A stretch of DNA of 17,239 nt from Thermoleophilia bacterium (lineage in GTDB: Bacteria; Actinomycetota; Thermoleophilia; Miltoncostaeales; Miltoncostaeaceae), in NCBI GenBank assembly GCA_016463385.1, contig JAEMRL010000008.1, positions 1 to 17,239 of the forward strand, written 5' to 3'. The notes below the pieces were generated by a model. It searched no databases, was not told the origin of the DNA, and saw nothing but the letters and a program-made list of their open reading frames with translations. Each line of letters starts with the position of its first letter. Position 1 is the first letter of the stretch. Shown here in pieces: positions 1 to 9,584 of the stretch. The position numbers and the translations under genes were made by a program.

Positions 1-93
1 CACCTGTCCCACCCGCTGCCCGGCGACGCCCGGAGTCCCGACCGCGACCGGTTCGGGAGGGGCGGCGTCGCCGGGCAGCGGGTGGGACAGGTG
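1..93. repeat. Perfect 30-bp inverted repeat with 33-bp spacer at the window edge
   Basis: Bases 1-30 are the exact reverse complement of bases 64-93. The spacer 31-63 contains a further 6-bp inverted pair (36-41 with 53-58). The repeat lies inside the open reading frame of the secreted protein and does not break it. The left arm starts at base 1, so its full length may be greater. It may be a natural hairpin near the end of the gene or a fold-back assembly artefact at a contig end. Confidence 0.95.
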
Positions 94-660
94 GAACACG
101 GATATCCAGCGCCGCGCGGTGAGGCGCTGCAACCGGGCCTCGACACCGAAGACGGACGCCCGCCTCAGCGCGGGATCCCGCACGCGCACTGCGAGCGGGA
201 TGAGCGCGCCCGCCGCTGCGCTCGTCGGCGCGATGAGCGAGGGGCCCTCGACGAGTCGCCGGGTCCGCTCGCGCAGGCACTCGAGCAGACCGGGTGAGGT
301 GGAGCGGGAGCAGGGGTCCCCCTCGGCGACCAGCAGAGTCGAGCCGATCGATCCGCCCGGGGCGATCACGACGGCGAACCGCGGGGCGATGCCATGGACG
401 CGACGCACGCTGACGACCGTCTCGGTTTCCACCGTTCCGCTGAGGGGGGTGTCATTGCACGGGGGGATCGTTGCGCGCCCGCTCACCCTGCCGATGTCGT
501 CGTCGGGGACCGGTGCGGCCATGCCGTAGTAGGTCTGGCCGAGATGGGTGGCGGTGAAGATGCAGGCCGCCTCAGCCCGAGGCGTGGCGCCCCCGAGGGT
601 GACCGCGATGGCGAGCAGCAGAGCGATGGCGAGCGGCCCCGATGTCGCGCGTGTCAGCAT
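1..660 (-). CDS. Secreted cysteine-containing protein of unknown function, C-terminus cut off by the window edge
   Basis: The minus strand is open from an ATG at 660 to the left edge, 220 codons with no stop, so the 3' end is missing. The protein begins with a typical Sec signal peptide: a short n-region with Arg4, a hydrophobic core at about residues 9-21 (AIALLLAIAV within it) and a likely cleavage site after TPRAEA, near residue 31. The exported part seen has four cysteines (33, 68, 117, 127), which could form two disulfides. Cys33 follows the cleavage site, but the preceding residues EAA do not make a good lipobox. I recognise no domain family. It lies 23 bases after the hydrolase gene on the same strand. 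An in-frame GTG at 687 overlaps the hydrolase stop (GTGA) and is an alternative start; a -10-like TATCCT seven bases before the ATG favours 660. The last 31 codons span the inverted repeat at 1-93 and may be affected if that repeat is artificial. Confidence 0.72.
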   Translation of the reverse strand, partial: MLTRATSGPLAIALLLAIAVTLGGATPRAEAACIFTATHLGQTYYGMAAPVPDDDIGRVSGRATIPPCNDTPLSGTVETETVVSVRRVHGIAPRFAVVIAPGGSIGSTLLVAEGDPCSRSTSPGLLECLRERTRRLVEGPSLIAPTSAAAGALIPLAVRVRDPALRRASVFGVEARLQRLTARRWISVFHLSHPLPGDAAPPEPVAVGTPGVAGQRVGQV

Positions 661-667
661 GTGCGCG

Positions 668-673
668 AGGATA
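668..673 (-). promoter_or_regulatory. Candidate -10 element for the secreted protein gene (leaderless type)
   Basis: On the minus strand the hexamer TATCCT fits the actinobacterial TANNNT -10 pattern and is followed by seven bases and then the ATG at 660, the spacing expected for a leaderless transcript. No convincing -35 element is visible. It sits in the 23-bp gap after the hydrolase gene, so the last gene may be transcribed on its own as well as by read-through. Confidence 0.4.
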
Positions 674-683
674 GACGCTCCGC

Positions 684-1559
684 TCACAGCACCCGGCGGA
701 GGAAGCCGAGGATCTCGGCGGCCATCCAGTCGTGGAACGCGCGCCGGTCGAAGCCCTCGGGATCGAGGGAGGCGGGGTACTGCGGGCCCGTCATCTCCGC
801 GGGATAGGGGCTGAGGAACGAGTTGTGTCCCGCGCCCGCGACGACGTGGTGCTCGAGGGGCGCGTGCGCGGGAAGGCCCGTCGCGACGATCTGCGCGTGG
901 ATCCCGGTCGTCACCTCGTCGCGCTCGCCCGTGAGCATCAGGACCGGCACGCCGACCCCGGAGAGGGCGCCCTCCTCGCGGAACGCGGCCGTCGCCGGGG
1001 CCAGCAGCACCAGGGCGCCGATCCGCGGGTCGGGCTCCACCCCCACCGCGCGCGGCACGCCGTCGGGCTCCTCGCGCGGGAGGGTGGTCGGGCGCCCGCC
1101 GGCCAGCGCCAGGACCGTGCCACCGCCCATCGAGTGGCCGATGGCCGCCACCCTCCCGGACAGCTGCGGCCCGAGCAGGTCGTCGGAGGCCAGCCGGTCG
1201 GCGAGGACGCGCAGGTGCCGGGGGCGCTCGCCGAGGTTGTCCGGCGTCCCGACCGCCGTGTCGTCCTCGCGGTTGTCGCCCGGGTGCACGGGCATCGCCA
1301 CGACGAAGCCGCTGCGGGCGAGATGCGTGCCGAGCGCGCGGTGGACCAGGTGCCAGCTGCCGGTGCCGTGCGAGATGACCACCAGGTGGTGCGGCCCCGT
1401 CGCGACCGGGGCGTCCATGGCGACCTCGGTCGTGTACGGCGGGAAGGCGACGGTGTGCTCGGGCTCGCCCGCCGGGTACATCACCAGCGCCGGGAAGCCG
1501 CCGGTCGGCACCGCTCCGTCGGCCACCTCAACGAGGCGGCATCCCGCCGTGGCGCTCAT
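684..1559 (-). CDS. Alpha/beta hydrolase, dienelactone hydrolase / PAF-acetylhydrolase-like (COG4188 type)
   Basis: A 291-residue serine hydrolase. The nucleophile is Ser143 in GHSMGGG (141-147). The oxyanion-hole strand is VVISHGTGS (60-68), Asp214 in LTGERDEV is the likely acid and His245 in GAGHNSFL the likely base, so the triad is complete. The stretch VHPGDNREDD (91-100) followed by NLGERPRHL resembles predicted dienelactone hydrolases related to PAF acetylhydrolase. There is no signal peptide, so it should act in the cytoplasm. The ATG overlaps the treY stop as ATGA, which fixes the start and suggests translational coupling. A reading frame continues upstream to 2342, but that part lies inside treY and is rejected. 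The substrate cannot be read from sequence; its place in a glucan/trehalose operon makes an acylated sugar or esterified metabolite possible, but this is only inference. Confidence 0.88.
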   Translation of the reverse strand: MSATAGCRLVEVADGAVPTGGFPALVMYPAGEPEHTVAFPPYTTEVAMDAPVATGPHHLVVISHGTGSWHLVHRALGTHLARSGFVVAMPVHPGDNREDDTAVGTPDNLGERPRHLRVLADRLASDDLLGPQLSGRVAAIGHSMGGGTVLALAGGRPTTLPREEPDGVPRAVGVEPDPRIGALVLLAPATAAFREEGALSGVGVPVLMLTGERDEVTTGIHAQIVATGLPAHAPLEHHVVAGAGHNSFLSPYPAEMTGPQYPASLDPEGFDRRAFHDWMAAEILGFLRRVL

Positions 1560-3568
1560 CCCCGTTCGAGCAGCGCCACCGGGAAGGCCCCCGCCAGACG
1601 GCCCACGCTCGCCTCCTCGCCGAGTTCGACCGCGTCCCCCGTGAGCACGCTGCGCCACGCCCCGCGCAACTCGGCCGGGATCGCGACGGGGCTCGCCGCG
1701 CCGCCCTCGGCCACCGGGGTGGCCGCGATCACGGCGTCTCCGCGGGCGTAGGCGAAGGCGCGCGGCCCCGCGCCGAGCGGCGTGTAGGCGCCGTCGAAGG
1801 CCTCGGGCCTGCGGGCGCGCAGGCCGAGCGCGCGGTGGATCAGGAACATCTTGGCGGTCTCGCGCCGCGGCGCCGCGCCACCCGCCACCTCGGCGAGCAG
1901 CCGGACGCGCAGATCCCAGTCGACCGGGCGGCGGTTGTCGGGATCGACGAGCGCGAGGTCCCAGAGCTCGTCGCCCTGGTAGATGTCGGGCACCCCGGGG
2001 CTCGTCAGCTTCAGGAGCGTCTGACCGAGCGCCGACGCCTCGCCGAGCGGGGCGACCCGGTCGGCGAACGCCTCCAGATCCGCGACGAACGCCGCCGACG
2101 CGTACAGCCCGTCGATGAACGCGGCGACGGCGCCCTCGTAGGCGTCGTCGGGCTCGCCCCAGCCGGTGTCGACCTTCGCCTCGCGCATCGCCTTGGTCAT
2201 GTAGTCGCGCAGGCGCGCGGCCTCGAGCGGCCAGGCGCCGACGAGGGTCTGGTAGATCAGGTACTCGTCGTCGGGGTTCGGCGCCGAGGCCGTCCGCAGG
2301 GGCGCGTTCATCGCGCGCCATGCGAGCACCCGCGCGCGCCACTCTCCGGGGATGCCCGCCAGCGCGCCGATGCGGGCGCGCACGTCGCCCGAGCGCTTGG
2401 TGTCGTGGGTCTGCGTGGCGAGCAGACAGCGCGGGAAGCGCCGGTGCCGGGCGATGTGCGCCTGGTGCACCTCCTCGGGGCTCCGGCCCCAGCGGCCGGG
2501 GTCGGAGCCGACCTCGTTGAGGGCGGCCAGGCGCGAGTAGCGGTAGAGCGCGGTGTCCTCGACGCCCTTGGCCATGATCGCGCCGGTGGTCTGCTGGAAG
2601 CGGACCGCGAAGGCCTCCTCGACGGCGCCGGAGGGGTCCACCAGGGCCTCCTTCACCCGCTCGGGCAGGTCGGCCTGCTCCACGACGCGCACGTCCTGGT
2701 CGTCCGCACCGTCGCCCTCGGGCTCGACATAGGTGCGGTAGACCGGCAGCGAGGCGACCGCCTCGGCCATGTCCGGTTCGTCGATGATCTCCCGCAGGCG
2801 CTCGACCTCGGGCTGGAAGGTGGTGAGGGCCTCATCGAGCTTGGCCTCCTCGGCCAGCTCGGCGAAGTCACGCTCCTCGCCGGTCAGTGCGGCGTACAGG
2901 CGCGTGAGCGGCTCCTCGCCGGCCGGATCGATGAACAGTCCAGCGGCGTCGGCCATGAACTCGTAGCCGGTCGTGCCCTCCACGGGCCAATCGGGAAGCT
3001 CCTCGCCGGGTTCGAGGATCTTCTCGACCCAGATGCGCTCCACACCACGCTCCGCGAGCCGGCGCAGGTAGCCGCCCGGGTCGGCCAGGCCGTCGGGGTG
3101 GTCGATCCGCAGCCCGTCCACGACGCCCTCGGCCACGAGTCGGAGCACGAGGGCGTGGGTGGTCTCGAAGACCTCCGGATCCTCGACGCGCACGCCCGCC
3201 AGCTCGTCGATGGAGAAGAAGCGCCGGTGGCGGCCGGTGCGCGGGTCGATGTCGAAGAACCTCTCCCGCAGCGCCGGGTCGGCCCAGAAGGGGTTGGCGT
3301 CGTCGGTGGCCATGTGGTTCGGCACGATGTCGAGCAGCACCCTCAGCCCCGCTCCCGCGAGGGCGCGGAAAGCGGCCTCGCCGCCGAGGTCCGCCGAGAT
3401 GCGTCGCGGGTCGATGACGTCGTAGCCGTGCGTCGAGCCCGGGCGCGCCTGCAGGCAGGGGGAGAGGTAGAGGTGGCTGACGCCGAGCCCCTGCAGGTAC
3501 GGCACCAGCTCCCGCGCCTCCGCGAAGCCGAGGCCCGGCCCGAGCTGCAGCCGGTAGGTGGCCCTCAC
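1556..3568 (-). CDS. treY: Malto-oligosyltrehalose synthase TreY (EC 5.4.99.15)
   Basis: TreY rearranges the reducing-end alpha-1,4 bond of a linear maltooligosaccharide to alpha-1,1, giving maltooligosyltrehalose for TreZ. The 670-residue protein starts with MRATYRLQLG, typical of the family, and has the GH13 regions: DIVPNHM (80-86), DGLRIDHPDG (151-160) with nucleophile Asp156, WVEKIL with acid Glu182, and QTHDTKRSGD with His388/Asp389. SPGVPDIYQGDELW near the C-terminus is also typical of TreY. The protein is shorter than many TreY proteins (700-830 residues), with no visible break. The start is a GTG, 7 bases after the glgX stop. The stop overlaps the start of the hydrolase gene. TreY, GlgX and TreZ being adjacent matches the usual trehalose cluster. 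Confidence 0.97.
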   Translation of the reverse strand: MRATYRLQLGPGLGFAEARELVPYLQGLGVSHLYLSPCLQARPGSTHGYDVIDPRRISADLGGEAAFRALAGAGLRVLLDIVPNHMATDDANPFWADPALRERFFDIDPRTGRHRRFFSIDELAGVRVEDPEVFETTHALVLRLVAEGVVDGLRIDHPDGLADPGGYLRRLAERGVERIWVEKILEPGEELPDWPVEGTTGYEFMADAAGLFIDPAGEEPLTRLYAALTGEERDFAELAEEAKLDEALTTFQPEVERLREIIDEPDMAEAVASLPVYRTYVEPEGDGADDQDVRVVEQADLPERVKEALVDPSGAVEEAFAVRFQQTTGAIMAKGVEDTALYRYSRLAALNEVGSDPGRWGRSPEEVHQAHIARHRRFPRCLLATQTHDTKRSGDVRARIGALAGIPGEWRARVLAWRAMNAPLRTASAPNPDDEYLIYQTLVGAWPLEAARLRDYMTKAMREAKVDTGWGEPDDAYEGAVAAFIDGLYASAAFVADLEAFADRVAPLGEASALGQTLLKLTSPGVPDIYQGDELWDLALVDPDNRRPVDWDLRVRLLAEVAGGAAPRRETAKMFLIHRALGLRARRPEAFDGAYTPLGAGPRAFAYARGDAVIAATPVAEGGAASPVAIPAELRGAWRSVLTGDAVELGEEASVGRLAGAFPVALLERG

Positions 3569-3575
3569 CGCGGGC

Positions 3576-5695
<2,120 letters not shown>

Positions 5696-5696
<1 letters not shown>

Positions 5697-7414
5697 CAGC
5701 GGACCACCGCCCCGCTGAGGGCGGGCAGCCGCAGCCGCCCGTCCGCCAGGGCCACTCCGCCGCCGGTCGCCAGCACGACGTCCCGTGCGTCCACGTCCAC
5801 CTCCGTCGTCTCGTCCGAGAAGTTGCCGACCATCTCGACGGGGCCGCGACGCACCCCGATCCAGCCCCCGCCCTCATCGAAGCGCACCCGCGGCGCGCCG
5901 GGCGGCATCTCCCGCCGCAGCGCGATCAGCGCGCGGTAGAGCTCGCGCAGTTCCTGATCGCCGCTCTCCGGGTCGATCACCGAGCGCGCGAAGGTGTCCG
6001 GGTCCTGCGGGTCGGGGATCGTGTCCTCGAAGCCCGCGAACTCCTTGAACTCGTGGCGGCGCCCCTCGCGGGTGGCGTCGGCGATGAACGGGTCGATGTG
6101 ATCGGTGAAGAACAGGAAGGGCCGCGTCTCGCCGTGCTCCTCGCCCATGAAGATCATGGGCGTCCAGGGTGACAGCAGCACCCACATCGCGGCCAGGCGC
6201 CGCGTCGGCAGGGGCGGGCGCTCGCCGAGGGCCCGGTTGCCCACCTGGTCGTGGTTCTGGGCGCAGACGACGAAGCTGCGCGCCGGCACGCCGTCGGCCG
6301 GGGCCCCGTGCCGCCGCCGCCGGAAGGGCGAGTAGCGGCCGTCGTAGACGAACGGGCGCGCCGAGGCGGCCGCGAGGTCGGCCAGCGCGGCGTAGTCGGA
6401 GTAGTAGCCGTCGCGCTCGCCGGTCAGCCGCGCGTGCAGGGCGTGGTGGAAGTCGTCCGACCACTGGGCGTCGAAGCCCCATCCTCCGCTTCCCTCCGCG
6501 CGCAGCACCTTCGGGTCGTTCAGGTCGCTCTCGGCGATGGTCACGGCTGCGCCCCCGCCGGCCTCGGCCACGCGCGCGGTGAGCTCGGGCAGGACGTGCC
6601 GGGCGCCCTCGTCGTGGATCGCGTGCACCGCGTCCACGCGGAGTCCGTCGATGCGGTAGTCGCGCACCCACATGCAGGCGTTCTGGATCGCCCACTCGCG
6701 CACCCCGCCACAGTCGCGGTCGTCGAAGTTGATCGCCTCGCCCCAGGGGGTGCCGTAGCGGCCGGTGAGGTAGGGGCCGAACGCCTCGAAGGCCTCGGTG
6801 CCGGGGCCGAGGTGGTTGTAGACGACGTCCAGGATCACCCCCAGACCGTGGCCGTGGGCGGCATCGACCAGGGCGGCGAGGCCCTCGGGGCCGCCGTAGG
6901 CCGGGTGCGGCGCCCAGGTGTAGAGCCCGTCGTAGCCCCAGTTGCGCTCGCCCGGGAAGGTCGCCACGGGCATCAGCTCGATCGCCGTGACGCCGAGGGC
7001 GGCCAGCGCGCCGAGCCGGGCCGCCGCCGCCGCGAAGGTTCCCCCGGGGGTGAAGGTGCCGACGTGGAGTTCGTAGATGACGAGGTCGTCGCGGTCGAGG
7101 CCGGTCCAGTCGTGCGCCGACCAGGCGAAGGTCCCCGGATCGACGATCCGTGACGGCCCCCGCACGCCCTCGGGCTGGAAGCGCGAGCAGGGGTCGGGCA
7201 GCCGCGCGTCGCCGTCGATCACGTAGCGGTAGTCGTCACCCGCCGACGCCGCCACCGTGCCGGCGAACACGCCGAGCCCCTCGGGCGCGAGGGGCGTGTC
7301 GGCGCCGCCGGTCGCGACGGCCACCGCGGACGCCCGTGGCGCCCAGACGCGGAAGGTGGTGCGTCCGTCACCCGCCGGGGTCGCTCCCAGGGGGAGCTCC
7401 CACGGCTCACCCAT
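5696..7414 (-). CDS. treZ: Malto-oligosyltrehalose trehalohydrolase TreZ (EC 3.2.1.141)
   Basis: Cleaves maltooligosyltrehalose, made by TreY, to release free trehalose. The 572-residue protein has an N-terminal CBM48-like domain (about 10-95) and a GH13 barrel: ELHVGTFTPGG (115-125), DVVYNHLGPG (196-205), DGLRVDAVHAI (256-266) with nucleophile Asp261, IAESDLNDP with acid Glu295, and QNHDQVGNRA with His388/Asp389. FMGEEHGETRPF is a strong TreZ marker. The C-terminal beta domain is short. The ATG at 7414 lies inside the last codons of glgB, giving an 8-base overlap, and the stop touches the glgX start, so translation is probably coupled on both sides. Confidence 0.97.
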
Positions 7415-9584
7415 CCGGCGTCAGCCAGACCACCCCGAGCGGCGGGAGGGTCAGCTCGGCCGAGGCCGACTCGCCCCCCCAGGGGGTGTCGTGCGCGTTC
7501 ACGCCACCCAGGTTTCCCAGATTCGCCCCGCCGTACGCCTCGGCGTCGGAGTTCAGCACCTCGCGCCAGCGACCGGCCTGCGGCATGGGCAGCCGGTAGG
7601 CCGTGCGGGGCACCGGGGAGAGGTTGGCCACCGCCACCAACGGCACCCCCTGGGCCGAGAACCGGGCGAACGCGACCACGTTCGTGTCGCGGTCGTCCAC
7701 CACCAGCCAGCGGAAGCCGGCCGGATCGGCGTCGAGCTCCCAGAGGGCGGCGTGCTCGCGATAGGCCCGGTTGAGGTCGCGCACCAGCCGCTGGGTGCCC
7801 CCGTGGCGCGGCCGCTGGGCGAGGTGCCAGTCGATGCTGCGCTCGTGGCTCCACTCCTGCTCCTGGGCGATCTCCCCGCCCATGAACAGCAGCTTCTTGC
7901 CGGGGTGGGCCCACATGTAGGCGTAGAGCGCGCGCAGGTTGGCGTGCTGCTGCCAGTTGTCGCCGGGCATCTTCGACAGCAGCGAGCCCTTGCCGTGCAC
8001 CACCTCGTCGTGCGAGAGGGGCAGCACGAACTGCTCGGTGAAGGCGTAGACCAGGCTGAACGTGAGCTCGTCATGGTGGTAGCGGCGGTGGATCGGGTCG
8101 TTCGTGAAGTACTCGAGCGTGTCGTGCATCCAGCCCATGTTCCACTTGAGGTCGAAGCCGAGGCCGCCCGCGTCCACCGGCCGCGACACCGCGGGCCAGG
8201 CGGTCGATTCCTCGGCGGCCATCAGCACGCCGGGCTCGCGCGCGTGGGTGACGACGTTCAGCTCCTTCAGGAACGCGATCGCCTCGAGGTCCTCGCGCCC
8301 GCCGTACTCGTTGGGCACCCACTCGCCGGCCGCGCGCGAGTAGTCGCGGTAGAGCATCGAGGCGACGGCGTCGACGCGCAGGCCGTCGGCGTGGTACTCG
8401 CTCATCCAGTAGAGGGCGCTCGAGACGAGGAAGTTGCGCACCTCGTTGCGGCCGTAGTTGAAGATCAGCGTGCCCCAGTCGGGGTGCGCGCCGCGGCGGG
8501 GGTCGGAGTGCTCGTAGAGCGCCGTGCCGTCGAACTCGCCCAGGGCGAACGCGTCGCGGGGGAAGTGGGCCGGCACCCAGTCGAGGATCACGCCGATGCC
8601 CCGGGCGTGCATGCGGTCGATGAACTCGCGCAGGTCGTCGGGGGAGCCCAGCACCGGCGACGGCGCGAAGTACGAGGTCACCTGGTACCCCCACGACCCC
8701 GAGAAGGGGTGGGCCATCACGGGCAGCAGCTCGACGTGGGTGAAGCCCATGTCGGCCACGTAGTCGCCGAGCTCGTCCGCGAGCTCGATCAGCGTGAGCG
8801 AGCGGTTGCCCTCGTCGGGGTTGAGGCGCCACGAGGGCAGGTGCACCTCGTAGATCGACACCGGCTCGGCGTGCGGGCGACGACCGGCGCGGGCGGCGAT
8901 CCAGTCGCCGTCGCGCCACTCGTGGGTGGAGCGGTGCACCACCGACGCCGTGCGCGGGGGCACCTCGGCGGCGGCGGCCAGTGGGTCGGCCTTCAGGCGC
9001 AGCGCCCCGTCGGCACCCCGGATCTCGTACTTGTAGTGGGATCCCGGGCCGAGGCCGGGGACGAACAGCTCCCAGACGCCCGAGGCGCCGAGCGACCGCA
9101 TCGGGTGGACGCGGCCGTCCCAGAGGTTCCAGTCGCCGACCACGCTCACCGAGCGCGCCGACGGCGCCCACACCGCGAACGCCACGCCGCTCACGCCGTC
9201 GATCTCGCGCAGGTGCGCCCCGAGGCGGTCCCAGAGCTGCTCGTGCCGGCCCTCGCCCACCAGGTGGAGGTCGAGCTCGCCGACCGTCGGCAGGAACGCG
9301 TACGGGTCGCGGGCGCGCCAGGTGTGGCCGCCGTGCTCGATCTCCACCTCGTAGGGGCCGGGCGCGGCGTCCGGGATCACGGCCTCGAAGAGCCCGGAGT
9401 CGCGGTGGGGGAGGTCGACCGGCGGGGCGCCCTCACGGATGACGCGCACCGCCGTCGCCTCGGGCCGCCAGACGCGGACCGCGAGGCCGCCGGGCACCGG
9501 GTGGGCGCCGAGCACGCGGTGGGGGTCGTGGTGGTCGCGCGCCGCCAGGAGGGCGACGTCGGCGTCGATCGCGGTGGCGCTCAT
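7407..9584 (-). CDS. glgB: 1,4-alpha-glucan branching enzyme GlgB (EC 2.4.1.18)
   Basis: Transfers segments of alpha-1,4-glucan to form alpha-1,6 branches. The 725-residue protein has the long bacterial layout: an N1 domain (about 15-105), a CBM48/N2 domain (about 130-215), a GH13_9 barrel and a C-terminal beta domain. Motifs are DWVPAHFP (335-342), DGLRVDAVASMLY (400-412), MAAEEST (455-461) and LSHDEVVHGK (523-532). The catalytic residues fall at Asp405, Glu458 and Asp526, the same numbers as in the E. coli enzyme. The ATG overlaps the glgE stop as ATGA and is preceded by a GGAGG stretch. Pairing with GlgE is the usual context for the maltosyltransferase route to glycogen. Confidence 0.98.
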   Translation of the reverse strand: MSATAIDADVALLAARDHHDPHRVLGAHPVPGGLAVRVWRPEATAVRVIREGAPPVDLPHRDSGLFEAVIPDAAPGPYEVEIEHGGHTWRARDPYAFLPTVGELDLHLVGEGRHEQLWDRLGAHLREIDGVSGVAFAVWAPSARSVSVVGDWNLWDGRVHPMRSLGASGVWELFVPGLGPGSHYKYEIRGADGALRLKADPLAAAAEVPPRTASVVHRSTHEWRDGDWIAARAGRRPHAEPVSIYEVHLPSWRLNPDEGNRSLTLIELADELGDYVADMGFTHVELLPVMAHPFSGSWGYQVTSYFAPSPVLGSPDDLREFIDRMHARGIGVILDWVPAHFPRDAFALGEFDGTALYEHSDPRRGAHPDWGTLIFNYGRNEVRNFLVSSALYWMSEYHADGLRVDAVASMLYRDYSRAAGEWVPNEYGGREDLEAIAFLKELNVVTHAREPGVLMAAEESTAWPAVSRPVDAGGLGFDLKWNMGWMHDTLEYFTNDPIHRRYHHDELTFSLVYAFTEQFVLPLSHDEVVHGKGSLLSKMPGDNWQQHANLRALYAYMWAHPGKKLLFMGGEIAQEQEWSHERSIDWHLAQRPRHGGTQRLVRDLNRAYREHAALWELDADPAGFRWLVVDDRDTNVVAFARFSAQGVPLVAVANLSPVPRTAYRLPMPQAGRWREVLNSDAEAYGGANLGNLGGVNAHDTPWGGESASAELTLPPLGVVWLTPDG

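Noticed and set aside
1..93. Terminal inverted repeats of an insertion sequence or MITE
   Set aside because: The spacer is only 33 bases, no flanking duplication can be seen because the left arm starts at base 1, and the frame of the secreted gene runs through it.
550..570. Lipobox at Cys33 of the secreted protein
   Set aside because: The residues before the cysteine (EAA) lack the Leu/Val/Ile expected at -3, so ordinary signal peptidase I cleavage after AEA is more likely.
82..814. Plus-strand frames at the left end (82-297, 119-529, 394-807, 548-814)
   Set aside because: The minus strand there encodes a signal peptide and a continuous 220-codon frame, and the plus frames have no domain or start context.
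1560..2342. Upstream extension of the hydrolase frame
   Set aside because: It overlaps treY in another frame, is rich in Arg, Ala and Gly, and has no hydrolase features before residue MSATAGC at 1559.
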